Below, in pieces: positions 7,004-15,095 of a stretch of DNA of 64,000 nt. Source of the stretch: Paenibacillus oleatilyticus (GTDB taxonomy: Bacteria > Bacillota > Bacilli > Paenibacillales > NBRC-103111); assembly GCF_018998565.1 (NCBI RefSeq), contig NZ_JAHNZO010000013.1:6666-70665 (forward strand), read 5' to 3'. The notes beneath the pieces are model-generated. The model was not told the DNA's origin. It was given only the letters and a program-made list of their open reading frames with translations, and made no database searches. The translations under genes were made by a program, and so were the position numbers. Numbering within the stretch: the stretch's first letter is position 1; every line of letters starts with the position of its first letter.

Positions 7004-8133
7004 ACACATATAAAAGTCCGGTGGCGGCGTTCCTGCTGTCGTTCATTCCCGGACTAGGCCATTTGTATATGGGACGCGTATTCCGGGGGTTGGTATACGG
7101 GTTTGCATTTTTTGGCTTGCTGCTGCTGACCTTCATTCTCGGTACGCAATACGGAGGGCGCGACGCATTCTTCATTTTGTTAATTGCCCTTGCAATTGCC
7201 GTCATAAACGTTCTCGATATGGTGTTCTTTCTGCTCACCCGGGGTGGACGTCCGCCAGCTCACCGGCAATCCCACATCGCACAAGACCAGCCCTATGAAC
7301 CTGCAGATGGAAGCTACCGGTCTTGGGCGTATGATGCCGGGGCTCCGCTGAACGACCGTTTTCGCACCATTGCGCTTTCTTTTATTCCGGGGCTCGGCCA
7401 TCTCCACCTCGGGCTTATGCAGCGCGGGCTCGGCTTTATGGTCTTGTTCTTCGGACTGACGGTGATGATCTTCTTCCTCAGCGTGATTACGCATCGCGAC
7501 GTATTCCTGGTATTCCTCGGCGCACTGCCGGTCATTTGGCTGTACTGCATGTTCGACTGCGTACAGCAGTGTGGACGGAAGGAGCGCGGAGAGGTCCTGA
7601 CGGACCGGACGATCTTTGAAGAATTTCAAGAGAGCCGGGGGTCGGGAAAGAAGAATAAAACGCTCGCTACGCTGCTTTCGATTTTCCCCGGGGCGGGGCA
7701 TATGTATCTGGGCCTGCAAAAGCGCGGCCTGCAGCTCATGGCGGCCTTTCTGTTCTGTATCTATATCATGGATGTGATGCGGCTGTCGCTGTTCATGTTC
7801 CTGATTCCGATCTTGTGGTTCTTCAGCTTCTTCGACGCACTGCAGATGGTGTCCAAGGTCGGCCGTGAGGAATTAAGGGATGTACCGGTCGTCGGCTGGC
7901 TGCTGCACCATCAGCGGTGGCTCGGTTACGGATTGCTTGCGCTCGGAGTGTACTATTTGCTCGATCGCGTGCTGCTGAGTGCACTGGATATTTGGCTTTC
8001 CGAAAAAATGCAGCGGCAGGTCATGCTATGGTTCGACCAGTATTTCCAGACGTTCGTCATCTCGGTGCTGCTGATTGGCGGGGGCATCCGGCTTCTGCTC
8101 GGAAATAAAAAGGGCAGAGGGGGCCGCTCATGA
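7000..8133 (+). CDS. Polytopic membrane protein with three TM2-like repeats
   Basis: A 377-residue integral membrane protein, third gene of the sigma/anti-sigma operon (ATGA overlap at 7000). The same motif occurs three times: FIPGLGHLYMGRVFRG (about residue 15), FIPGLGHLHLGLMQRG (about 128) and IFPGAGHMYLGLQKRG (about 227). Each is followed by two hydrophobic helices and a polar DxxxxV/L-type turn. PGxGHxYxG followed by two helices is the hallmark of TM2-type membrane domains. A last pair of helices and a basic tail (NKKGRGGRS) close the protein. Function is unknown; co-translation with the sigma system suggests it is the sensor partner or a target of the same envelope response. No enzymatic motif is visible. 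Confidence 0.8.
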   Translation: MNTYKSPVAAFLLSFIPGLGHLYMGRVFRGLVYGFAFFGLLLLTFILGTQYGGRDAFFILLIALAIAVINVLDMVFFLLTRGGRPPAHRQSHIAQDQPYEPADGSYRSWAYDAGAPLNDRFRTIALSFIPGLGHLHLGLMQRGLGFMVLFFGLTVMIFFLSVITHRDVFLVFLGALPVIWLYCMFDCVQQCGRKERGEVLTDRTIFEEFQESRGSGKKNKTLATLLSIFPGAGHMYLGLQKRGLQLMAAFLFCIYIMDVMRLSLFMFLIPILWFFSFFDALQMVSKVGREELRDVPVVGWLLHHQRWLGYGLLALGVYYLLDRVLLSALDIWLSEKMQRQVMLWFDQYFQTFVISVLLIGGGIRLLLGNKKGRGGRS

Positions 8134-8163
8134 GACCGTAGAGGGGCTTCCGTTCCGACTATC

Positions 8164-8193
8164 CAAAAAAAAAGGACCATGTATTCACGGTCC
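8164..8193 (-). terminator. Terminator of the GNAT gene
   Basis: Minus strand: GGACC (8193-8189) pairs with GGTCC (8178-8174), followed by nine T. Confidence 0.75.
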
Positions 8194-8253
8194 ATGAGCA
8201 TTGGAGTCAGCGGCTATCTCTCCGAAAGCTGATAAGGAGAGGGCCGCTGTTTT

Positions 8254-8736
8254 TTACGGCAGCGACCGAAAGGTTTGAATGGGCCCTTCCCAATCGTCTC
8301 TCGTCATCTCCTGATAGCTGTCCTTCGTATACTCGTCAACGATTCGTCTCCAGAACGTCTGGGCCGGCTCGTTCTCCTCCATTTGCGCCACTTCCCATTG
8401 ACCCGGAAACCGGTTAAACAGATCAAAAGCCAGCTTCCGTCCGACCCCATGCCGGCGGTATTTTTTCATGACGAAAAATTCGGCGACCGAATACACCGGT
8501 TCATCCGACCCTATTTCCCGAATCAAGGCAAATCCGGCCAGCTTTCCGTCCACATGAACGAGGAAAGCGTGTCTTCCTTCCTCTGTCCAGTAGTGATCCA
8601 GGAACGGATATTCGAATAAGCCGTGCTCGTTCACGTCTTCCGGATCGAATTCGGTAAAATCGTATTTGTACAGCTCCAGCAAATTTCGCAAGACGGATTT
8701 TTGCTCCGCCGCTGCTTTTGTAACGACAACTTCCAT
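8254..8736 (-). CDS. GNAT-family N-acetyltransferase
   Basis: A 160-residue acetyl-CoA-dependent acetyltransferase of the GNAT fold. The acetyl-CoA loop is seen in EFFVMKKYRRHGVGRKLAFDLF (motif A, with the R/Q-x2-G-x-G/A pattern as RRHGVG), preceded by the strand LAGFALI and followed by WEVAQMEENEPAQTFWRRIV. The substrate is not evident; a short aminoglycoside- or metabolite-type acetyltransferase are both possible. The start ATG at 8736 has a good site (AAGGAGAG). It is transcribed alone, divergently from the glpP operon, and has its own terminator. Confidence 0.88.
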   Translation of the reverse strand: MEVVVTKAAAEQKSVLRNLLELYKYDFTEFDPEDVNEHGLFEYPFLDHYWTEEGRHAFLVHVDGKLAGFALIREIGSDEPVYSVAEFFVMKKYRRHGVGRKLAFDLFNRFPGQWEVAQMEENEPAQTFWRRIVDEYTKDSYQEMTRDDWEGPIQTFRSLP

Positions 8737-8840
8737 TTCGACTCTCCTTTTCCATAATCATGTAGCTTCGATTTTTATTATACATGAAACGGTACGGAAA
8801 GTACGAGTATAGCGATTTTCTCTTGCCGCCGACGTCTGCG

Positions 8841-8869
8841 TTAACAATATCTTTAGACCGGGTTAAACT
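8841..8869 (+). promoter_or_regulatory. Candidate promoter of the glpP operon
   Basis: TTAACA (8841-8846), 17-base spacer, TAAACT (8864-8869). Transcription would start near 8876, leaving a leader of about 65 nt before the long terminator hairpin. Confidence 0.45.
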
Positions 8870-8940
8870 TGCTCTAACATACGAGGGGTATGCTGTAACC
8901 GAACAAGTAAATAAATCCGATAGGTTGGAGTCACATGGAG

Positions 8941-9004
8941 AAACCTTAATTAGATTTTTTCCCGAAGCTGCAGGGTTGAAAAAGTCTATTTAAGGTTTTT
9001 TTGT
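8941..9004 (+). terminator. Long leader terminator ahead of glpP (antitermination target)
   Basis: AAACCTTAA (8941-8949) pairs perfectly with TTAAGGTTT (8990-8998). Inside it TAGATTTTTTCCC (8951-8963) pairs with GGG (8973-8975) and, after a 3-base bulge, AAAAAGTCTA (8979-8988). Seven T follow at 8996-9002. This is a very stable intrinsic terminator placed only 25 bases before the glpP coding start, which is where a regulated read-through switch would sit. GlpP-type proteins are known antiterminators of just such leader hairpins in glp operons. Confidence 0.8.
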
Positions 9005-9027
9005 GTCAGAAAGGCGGGCTGAAGGGT

Positions 9028-9645
9028 ATGCAGGATCTGGGTTTTTTGGAAAGGCTGCGTCAAAGCCGGTTGATTGCATCGGTTAAGGAGCACAAGACGC
9101 TGGAGAAGGCTGCGAAGGCTCAGGTCGGCGCGGTGGTGCTTTCGATCGGCAACATCGGCAATATTAAAAGCTTTGTAGACTTGTACAAAAAGAACAGGAT
9201 TCCCGTATTTCTTCACGTTGAACGGCTCGGAGGACTAAGTCAGGATAGCGAAGGGATGGCTTTTCTGGCCACCTGCGTCAAGCCTGACGGCATTGTCACG
9301 ACGAGGAATCAGCTGATCAAGCTCGCGAAGAAGGAAGGCCTGCTTACGATTCAGCGGATATTTTTATTCGACAGCGATTCGGTCAAATCGGGCCTCAAAT
9401 CGGTGCAGGAAACTCAGCCGAATGCGATTGAGATCATGCCTGCGCTGCTGCCGGAATACATTCGCGTGTACCGGCAGGAGACGAATATCCCGATTATTGC
9501 GGGCGGTTTGATCCAAACCCGGGAGCAAATCAAGGAGGCGCTGCAAAGCGGGGCGGTAGCCGTGTCGATGGGGACGCATGAATTATGGAGGGAGCCCATC
9601 GGAGAAGTGCTGTCGGACGGCGGCCTGGGAGGGGGGAAATCATGA
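9028..9645 (+). CDS. glpP: Glycerol-3-phosphate-responsive antiterminator GlpP
   Basis: A 205-residue RNA-binding antiterminator of the GlpP family, which in the presence of glycerol 3-phosphate lets polymerase read through leader terminators of glp genes. The TIM-barrel-like family features are visible: VGAVVLSIGNIGNIKSFVD, RIPVFLHVERLGGLSQD, KPDGIVTTRNQLIKLAKKEGL, TIQRIFLFDSDSV, IEIMPALLPEYI and IPIIAGGLIQTREQI. The frame is open from 9001, but family length and the GAAGGG just upstream favour the ATG at 9028. It overlaps the next gene (ATGA at 9642) and heads an ABC-transporter operon, so it probably controls its own operon through the leader hairpin. Confidence 0.9.
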   Translation: MQDLGFLERLRQSRLIASVKEHKTLEKAAKAQVGAVVLSIGNIGNIKSFVDLYKKNRIPVFLHVERLGGLSQDSEGMAFLATCVKPDGIVTTRNQLIKLAKKEGLLTIQRIFLFDSDSVKSGLKSVQETQPNAIEIMPALLPEYIRVYRQETNIPIIAGGLIQTREQIKEALQSGAVAVSMGTHELWREPIGEVLSDGGLGGGKS

Positions 9646-10571
9646 TGAATCCGAACGCTTCTTACGCTTCGAAGCCGACGTTTAAAGAAGCCGCCCGCAA
9701 GCAGGCCAGCAGCAAAATCGGTCGGATACTGAAGCCCTATTTGTTTATTTTGCCCTGCATCGTATTGGTGCTTCTCTTCAACTACTACCCTTTTGTCAAA
9801 ACGATGGTTTTGGGCTTTACGCTGGTGGACATGCTCGGCAATCCGGTGGAGTTTGTGGGGCTGGAAAACTTCGTCGAAGCTTTCCAGGATGAGCGGCTGC
9901 TCCGGGCATTGTTGAATACGCTGCAATTCACCATTCTGACGGTGCCGGCTACGCTGTTGATCACGCTGACCTTGGCGCTGCTGGCGGAGAAGGCCAGGAA
10001 AGGCAGCCGAATCTACCAAGTGATGTTCGCCTTGCCGATGGCCGTCTCCATGTCGTCTGCGGTCATGATCTTCCAACTGCTCATGAATCCGACAATCGGG
10101 ATGTTCAACTATATTACCGGGCTGGGCTTGAACTGGTTCGGTGATGAAAAATATGCGCTAACGGGCATTGCGATCATCTCGGTGTGGATGAGCATCGGGT
10201 TCAGCTTCCTGTTTTTGCTGGCTGCCCTCAGGAACGTCCCGCAGGAGCTGCTGGAATCGGCCGAGATGGAAGGAAGCAGCTACATGCAGAAGCTGATTCG
10301 AATCAAGCTGCCGCTGATCTCGCCGACGTTGTTTTTTCTGCTGTGCACCGACTTGATCGGCTCCTTGCTGGTGTTCGGTCCCGTATCGATTCTGACCAAG
10401 GGCGGGCCGCTGGGCGCCACGGAGACGATGGTGTACTGGATGTACACGGAAGCTTTCGAGAAGGGCAAGTACGGCTACGGAAGCGCCATTGCGGTCATCA
10501 TTTTCTTCATCGTCATGATCTTTACGCTGATCACCTTCGCGTACGAGAAGAAAGGGGTGCATTACACATGA
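9642..10571 (+). CDS. ugpA: ABC transporter permease, UgpA/MalF type
   Basis: Inner-membrane subunit of a carbohydrate/polyol-phosphate importer. The 309-residue product has a cytoplasmic basic N-terminus (KPTFKEAARKQASSKIGRILKPY) and six predicted helices beginning with LFILPCIVLVLLFNYYPFVK. The permease EAA loop is at ESAEMEGSSYMQKLIRIKLPLISP. Coupling with the upstream glpP suggests glycerol 3-phosphate (or glycerophosphodiester) as substrate. That is an inference from context, so the symbol is tentative. The ATG at 9642 sits behind GGAGGGGGG and overlaps the glpP stop. Confidence 0.85.
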   Translation: MMNPNASYASKPTFKEAARKQASSKIGRILKPYLFILPCIVLVLLFNYYPFVKTMVLGFTLVDMLGNPVEFVGLENFVEAFQDERLLRALLNTLQFTILTVPATLLITLTLALLAEKARKGSRIYQVMFALPMAVSMSSAVMIFQLLMNPTIGMFNYITGLGLNWFGDEKYALTGIAIISVWMSIGFSFLFLLAALRNVPQELLESAEMEGSSYMQKLIRIKLPLISPTLFFLLCTDLIGSLLVFGPVSILTKGGPLGATETMVYWMYTEAFEKGKYGYGSAIAVIIFFIVMIFTLITFAYEKKGVHYT

Positions 10572-11395
10572 TGGCAGCGAAGCGGCTGTACGACTGGGGA
10601 GTGGTCGTGATCTCCATGCTGGCGGGCCTGATCGTCATTTTCCCGCTCATCTATTGCATCGGAGTCAGCTTGATGAGTCCTTCCGATCTCGGCTCCTATC
10701 CGCCCAGGCTGTTTCCCAGCACGTTATTTTTGGATAATTACAAAACGGTATTTTCCTCAACGCCGATTTTCACGTTTATGTGGAACTCGTTCCTGATTGC
10801 GGTTGTTGGCACGATCGGGCGGTTGATCACGAGCAGCTTGGCGGCGTACGCCTTCGCGTTTATGGAGTTCCGGTGGAAGAAAGGGTGGTTTCTGCTGATC
10901 CTCGGGACGATGATGATTCCGGGGGACATGCTCATCATTACCAACTATATTACGGTCGCCCAGATGGGGCTGATTAATACGTACGGCGGTATCATGATCG
11001 TCATGCTGGTGGCAGCGGTGTTCATGTTTATGCTGCGGCAGCACTTCATGACTGTGCCGAGGGATTACAGAGATGCGGCGTTTGTGGACGGCTGCGGCGA
11101 TATGCGGTTTTTTGCGCAAATTTTGCTGCCGATGTCCGTGCCTATCTTATCTTCGATCACGATTACATCGTTTATCGGCCTTTGGAATACATACCTGTGG
11201 CCGCTGCTGGTGACGAACTCGGAGCAGATGAGAACCGTGCAGGTCGGCATTACGATGCTGCAATTCCCGGAAGGGATGGTGTACGGACCGATTATGGCCG
11301 GTGTAACCGTGATCCTCATTCCGTCCGTGCTAGTCTTCGTCTTCTTCCAAAAGCAGCTCGTCTTCGGCGTAACGTCAGGCGGCTTAAAAGGATAG
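10568..11395 (+). CDS. ugpE: ABC transporter permease, UgpE/MalG type
   Basis: Second membrane subunit of the same importer, 275 residues with six helices. The EAA loop reads DAAFVDGCGDMRFFAQILLP, and the C-terminus FGVTSGGLKG is typical of MalG/UgpE-type permeases. The start ATG overlaps the upstream stop (ATGA at 10568). A longer frame open from 10184 lies inside ugpA and is not the gene. No ATP-binding subunit gene follows. In this group of bacilli a shared ATPase (MsmX type) encoded elsewhere often serves such importers. Confidence 0.87.
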   Translation: MMAAKRLYDWGVVVISMLAGLIVIFPLIYCIGVSLMSPSDLGSYPPRLFPSTLFLDNYKTVFSSTPIFTFMWNSFLIAVVGTIGRLITSSLAAYAFAFMEFRWKKGWFLLILGTMMIPGDMLIITNYITVAQMGLINTYGGIMIVMLVAAVFMFMLRQHFMTVPRDYRDAAFVDGCGDMRFFAQILLPMSVPILSSITITSFIGLWNTYLWPLLVTNSEQMRTVQVGITMLQFPEGMVYGPIMAGVTVILIPSVLVFVFFQKQLVFGVTSGGLKG

Positions 11396-11434
11396 GGATT
11401 CGCAATCTAGCCACTACCCAAGGAGGATAATTAA

Positions 11435-12832
11435 ATGAAAAAGCCTATGATCACCCTAGTCAGCGTATTGACAGCTCTTAACGTATTGACCGCATGCGGA
11501 GGGGGTGCGAATCCGAGTGCGAAGGCTACACCCGACAGCAGCGCTGCTCCGTCGACGACGAGTACAGGGCCGGTGAACCTGACCTTCTGGCACGCGATGG
11601 GCGGCGCCAACGAAGAGGTCGTCAAAAAAGTGGCGCAGACCTTTAACGAGACTGTCGGCAAGGAGAAAGGCATCGTCATTACGCCTGTCTTTCAAGGCAG
11701 CTACGGCGATTTAATGAAAAAAGTAAGAGCCGCGGTGCAGGCCAAGGATGTTAAAAATTTGCCGGATATCGTACAGTCTCCCGCTTCGGAAACGGCTTAT
11801 ATGAAGGATATCCCTTACGTGGTTCCGGCGCAGACGTTGGCCGACCAAGATGCTTCTTTTCGCATAGCGGATCTGGAGCCGAATGTCGTGGCCTCCTTCA
11901 GCTACAATGGCAAGCTCATCGGCGTGCCGTTTGCCAACTCTACCATTCTGCTGTACTATAACAAAAATTTGTTTAAGGAAGCGGGCTTGAATCCCGAGCA
12001 GCCGCCGGCGACGATCGACGAGCTGGGGCAGGTTGCCGCCAAGCTGACGAAGAAGAACGGTACGCAAGCCAGCCAGTGGGGCTTTTCCGGAACGCCGGAC
12101 TTGTATCATCTGTCCAGCTGGATCGGCATGCAGGGAGGGTATATCGGGAATAACAAAAACGGCCGCGCCAATACGATGACCGCCGTGGAGTTCGACTCGA
12201 ACGGGACGATGAAGAAATTTATGACGGAATGGAAAAAAGCAGTTGCTTACGGCGGAATCCAGACGGGAACGGACACGAATCAGAACGAAGAATTCGCCGC
12301 GGGCAAGCTTGCCATGTTCGTGAATTCGACGGCCGGGCTCAAAGGCGTGCTGAACGCCGTCGGCGGGAAGTTCGAAGTAGGAACGGCGTTCCTTCCGAAA
12401 GTGGATGCGGGCGACAAGGGCGGCGTTGCTGTCGGAGGCTCCGCATTATACACGATGGATCGCGGAGACAAGGCCAAGATTGATGCGGCCAGAGAGTATA
12501 TGAAATACAGTACGTCTGCGGAAACCCAGTTCGTATGGCATTCCGGGACAGGCTATTTTCCTGTCAATTTGAAGACGTACGATCTGCCGGATATGAAAGC
12601 GCATCTGGACAAAAATCCGCTGTTTAAGACGGCGATCAACCAGCTGCACGCCTCTTCGCCGGATACGCAAGAGCCGATGAATGCGGTGTCGAGCGAAATC
12701 AGCACCGCGATGAAAGAAGAAATTTTGGGCTACGTCACCGACAAGAAGGACATCGACAAGGCCATCACCGCCATGGTTACCCGAATCAACAAGGCGTTGG
12801 CGGATTATAATCGGGCGAATGGGAAGAATTAA
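11435..12832 (+). CDS. ugpB: Extracellular solute-binding lipoprotein, UgpB type
   Basis: Family 1 solute-binding protein delivering substrate to the two permeases upstream. The 465-residue precursor has a lipoprotein signal (MKKPMITLVSVLTALNVLTAC-GGG, lipobox LTAC). A low-complexity Ser/Thr/Pro linker follows, then the binding core. The strand NLTFWHAMGGANEEVVKKV is close to the N-terminus of glycerol-3-phosphate-binding UgpB proteins. Other family landmarks are DIVQSPASETAYM, GVPFANSTILLYYNKNLF and AREYMKYSTSAETQ. A strong site AAGGAGG precedes the ATG. With glpP at the head of the operon, glycerol 3-phosphate is the best substrate guess. Confidence 0.87.
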   Translation: MKKPMITLVSVLTALNVLTACGGGANPSAKATPDSSAAPSTTSTGPVNLTFWHAMGGANEEVVKKVAQTFNETVGKEKGIVITPVFQGSYGDLMKKVRAAVQAKDVKNLPDIVQSPASETAYMKDIPYVVPAQTLADQDASFRIADLEPNVVASFSYNGKLIGVPFANSTILLYYNKNLFKEAGLNPEQPPATIDELGQVAAKLTKKNGTQASQWGFSGTPDLYHLSSWIGMQGGYIGNNKNGRANTMTAVEFDSNGTMKKFMTEWKKAVAYGGIQTGTDTNQNEEFAAGKLAMFVNSTAGLKGVLNAVGGKFEVGTAFLPKVDAGDKGGVAVGGSALYTMDRGDKAKIDAAREYMKYSTSAETQFVWHSGTGYFPVNLKTYDLPDMKAHLDKNPLFKTAINQLHASSPDTQEPMNAVSSEISTAMKEEILGYVTDKKDIDKAITAMVTRINKALADYNRANGKN

Positions 12833-12844
12833 AGAGTAGGATGA

Positions 12845-12890
12845 AAGAGCTTTGAAGCCGGACGGGATGCCGGGCCAAAGCTCTTTTTTG
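12845..12890 (+). terminator. Terminator of the glpP-ugp operon
   Basis: AAGAGCTTTG (12845-12854) pairs with CAAAGCTCTT (12876-12885) and is followed by TTTT-G, with further T before the hairpin end. Confidence 0.85.
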
Positions 12891-12981
12891 TTCAATCTGA
12901 AAAAATGGCTTGCCAGTTTGGAACAAAGTGGAATATAATACAGGAACATAAGTTCGTTATTTGTCATTCGAGGTGAAACGA

Positions 12982-14175
12982 TTGACCCCTATTCTGCTAA
13001 CCAAGTCGCAAGCCAGAAGGTTTTTATTATATTACCACGGACTGCACGGCGATTTTCAATTTGCCGGTCCGGAGGGAGTCGTTTCTTATATCCGCCGTGT
13101 GGGGTGCATCCAGTTCGACCCTCTCAATGTGGTCGGGATGAATCCGGAGCTTGTGCTTCAGAGCCGAATCAAGGATTTCAATCGCAGCATGCTTCGGGAC
13201 CTGTTATATAACGAACGTCAGTTGATTGATTACTGGGATAAAAATATGGCCATCTTCCCCGTAGAGGATTGGCCTTATTTCACGAAATTTCGAAATAAAT
13301 ATCGAGCTTGGTGCGCTGCCCGTCAAAGCACGGTGGATAAAATATACGAAGAAATCAAGAACCGGGGCGCGCTCTGCTCCGGAGATCTTAATCTTGATGA
13401 AAAAATTGACTGGGGATGGGGACCGACCAGACTAGCCCGGGCCGCGCTGGAAGGGATGAATTATGCGGGACTTCTCGTGATTCATCATAAGGTCAACACC
13501 CGCAAATATTATGATTTGGCGGAGAGACATATTGCAGAAGAACTATATTGCGCACAGGAACCGTTCCAATCTGACGAGCAATACTATGATTGGAACGTGC
13601 TTCGTCGCATCGGCAGTATAGGCATGCTGTGGAACCGACCCAGCGACGGCTGGCTTGGTATTAGCGGCATGAAGAGCCCGCAGCGAAATGAAGCTTTTAA
13701 AAGATTGTCGAGCGGGAACAGAATCGTTGAAATCCATGTGGAAGATCTGGAGCGTCCCCTATATATCCGAAGTACGGACTTGGAGCTTCTGAACAAAGCT
13801 TTATCGGAAAATCCGGCGAAAGAACGTTCCAGTATTCTTGCTCCTCTGGATAATATGTTATGGGATCGCAATCTGATCCAAGCGTTATTTGATTTTGAAT
13901 ACCGGTGGGAAGTTTATAAGCCGGCCGCGGAGCGGAAATTCGGATACTATGTGCTGCCAGTCCTTTATGGTGATCGAATCGTAGCCCGATTCGAACCTCA
14001 ACAGCATAAAAACGGCGCTCCGCTTGCCATAAAAAATTGGTGGTGGGAAGATTCCATTTCCGTAACGAGTCTGATGAAAGAGAGCATACTCGATTGTCTT
14101 GAACGGTTTGCGGCGTATCTTGGAACGACTTTTCATAAAAACGACACAGCGCATATTTTCCGTAAAAGAAAATAA
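12982..14175 (+). CDS. Winged-helix protein of the YcaQ/AlkZ DNA glycosylase family
   Basis: A 397-residue member of the HTH_42 (YcaQ/AlkZ) family, whose studied members are DNA glycosylases that unhook interstrand crosslinks or bulky alkyl adducts. The N-terminal winged helix is seen in LTKSQARRFLLYYHGL...YIRRVGCIQFDPLNVVG. Gln at IQFDPLNV (the family Q-x-D catalytic region) is present. The central RGALCSGDLNLD...WGWGPTRLARAALEGMNYAGLLVIHH and C-terminal ILAPLDNMLWDRNLIQALFDFEYRWEVYKPAAERKFGYYVLPVLYGD...ARFEP blocks are highly typical. The ribosome site GAGGTG (12970-12975) fixes the TTG at 12982 as start. Substrate preference is not known. Confidence 0.85.
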   Translation: MTPILLTKSQARRFLLYYHGLHGDFQFAGPEGVVSYIRRVGCIQFDPLNVVGMNPELVLQSRIKDFNRSMLRDLLYNERQLIDYWDKNMAIFPVEDWPYFTKFRNKYRAWCAARQSTVDKIYEEIKNRGALCSGDLNLDEKIDWGWGPTRLARAALEGMNYAGLLVIHHKVNTRKYYDLAERHIAEELYCAQEPFQSDEQYYDWNVLRRIGSIGMLWNRPSDGWLGISGMKSPQRNEAFKRLSSGNRIVEIHVEDLERPLYIRSTDLELLNKALSENPAKERSSILAPLDNMLWDRNLIQALFDFEYRWEVYKPAAERKFGYYVLPVLYGDRIVARFEPQQHKNGAPLAIKNWWWEDSISVTSLMKESILDCLERFAAYLGTTFHKNDTAHIFRKRK

Positions 14176-14202
14176 AAAAAATTGCGGTCTCATGACCGCA
14201 AT
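14171..14202. terminator. Bidirectional terminator between ycaQ-like gene and tRNA-Pro
   Basis: ATTGCGGT (14181-14188) / ACCGCAAT (14195-14202). The minus strand continues into an A/T-rich T-run, so it ends the tRNA transcript well and the plus-strand gene less efficiently. Confidence 0.75.
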
Positions 14203-14218
14203 TCTTGTCTTAAAAGTA

Positions 14219-14292
14219 TCGAGACGACAGGATTTGAACCTGCGACCTCTTGGTCCCGAACCAAGCGCTCTACCAAGCTGAGCCACGTCTCG
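14219..14292 (-). tRNA. tRNA-Pro(CGG)
   Basis: The minus strand forms a full cloverleaf of 74 nt. The acceptor is CGAGACG/CGTCTCG and the D-arm GCTC/GAGC with loop AGCTTGGTA. The anticodon stem CTTGG/CCAAG holds loop TTCGGGA (anticodon CGG, reads CCG). The T-arm is GCAGG-TTCAAAT-CCTGT and the discriminator is A. The CCA is not encoded. Confidence 0.96.
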
Positions 14293-14320
14293 TCGGTGTG
14301 CCTAAGCACGAAGCTTTTTT

Positions 14321-14349
14321 ATTCTATCATTGTCCCAAGAAAATGTAAA
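14321..14349 (-). promoter_or_regulatory. SigA promoter of tRNA-Pro
   Basis: The minus strand reads TTTACA (14349-14344), a 17-base spacer and TAGAAT (14326-14321), about 28 bases upstream of the tRNA 5' end. Confidence 0.75.
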
Positions 14350-14408
14350 GAGGACGGCCTCTTTTTTTGCCGCCACAAATTGTGGCAGCTTGATAGAGAA
14401 GCCGGCGT

Positions 14409-14882
14409 TTACTCTTTTCCCCGCAGCTTGCGGAAAAACTGCGTCAGCATCGTTCCGCATTCCTGCTGCATCACTCCGCCGATCACGTCGACCCGATGAT
14501 TGAACCGGTCTTCCTGCAGCAAGTTCATCAGCGTGCCTGCGCAGCCGGCCTTGGGGTCCGGCGTACCGAAGACAACTTGGCTGATTCGGGCTTGCACAAT
14601 CGCACCCGCGCACATCGGACATGGCTCTAACGTAACATAGAGCCGGCAGTTCAGCAGACGCCAAGCATCCAGATGCTCGCTCGCCTGCTTAATCGCGATC
14701 AGCTCGGCATGCGCCAGCGGGTCCCGCGTCGTTTCACGGACATTGTGGCCGCGGCCGATGATCTCGTCGCCGAGCACGACGACCGCCCCGATCGGGACTT
14801 CGCGTATCGCTTCCGCTTTCTGCGCTTCTTCGATCGCGGCTTTCATAAAAGGCAAATGTTCTTCCCATAATGCTGCGGACAA
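14409..14882 (-). CDS. tadA: tRNA-specific adenosine deaminase TadA
   Basis: Deaminates adenosine 34 to inosine in tRNA-Arg(ACG), widening codon reading. The zinc site is intact: His58-Ala-Glu60 and Pro-Cys88-x2-Cys91. A start further upstream is open (14915), but GAGGTG on the minus strand lies 6 bases before a TTG at 14882. That gives a 158-residue protein beginning MSAALWEEHLPFM, the usual TadA length and N-terminus. The gene is divergent from the PilZ gene across a 540-base regulatory stretch. In B. subtilis tadA lies near oriC beside dnaX and recR; those genes are not seen next to it here. Confidence 0.94.
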   Translation of the reverse strand: MSAALWEEHLPFMKAAIEEAQKAEAIREVPIGAVVVLGDEIIGRGHNVRETTRDPLAHAELIAIKQASEHLDAWRLLNCRLYVTLEPCPMCAGAIVQARISQVVFGTPDPKAGCAGTLMNLLQEDRFNHRVDVIGGVMQQECGTMLTQFFRKLRGKE

Positions 14883-14951
14883 GCTGGACACCTCGATTAT
14901 CGTATGTGCATGCACAGTGCGTTCTCGAACAAGTATTCGTTGTTAACACGC

Positions 14952-15095
14952 TGTGGATAAGATTGTGGATAAAAAGCACTATTTTCAATTCATTGTAGAT
15001 AATTCGAGTCGAAATAGCAAGGAATAAAACGAATTTTGCGGTTATCCACAGGTTGTCGAAGATGTGAATAGCAAAGTTATCCCCATTGTGAATTA
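14952..15095. other. DnaA-box cluster with Spo0A-type box
   Basis: Three perfect DnaA 9-mers (TTATCCACA) lie within 99 bases: minus strand 14952-14960 and 14964-14972, plus strand 15042-15050. One-mismatch versions are at 14994-15002 (TTATCTACA), 15063-15071 (CTATTCACA), 15077-15085 (TTATCCCCA) and 15087-15095 (TAATTCACA). A Spo0A-type box (TTGTCGAA, 15053-15060) is only two bases from the third perfect box. AT-rich DNA follows up to about 15225, including ATGATGATG at 15130-15138. No dnaA or dnaN is in the window, so this is not the canonical oriC by context. A titration or re-activation site, or DnaA control of tadA or the PilZ gene, is more likely. Confidence 0.75.

Noticed and set aside
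8784..8993. 69-codon open frame upstream of glpP
   Set aside because: It runs through the operon's promoter candidate and the long leader terminator, has no ribosome site and no family look. The DNA is better explained as an RNA leader.
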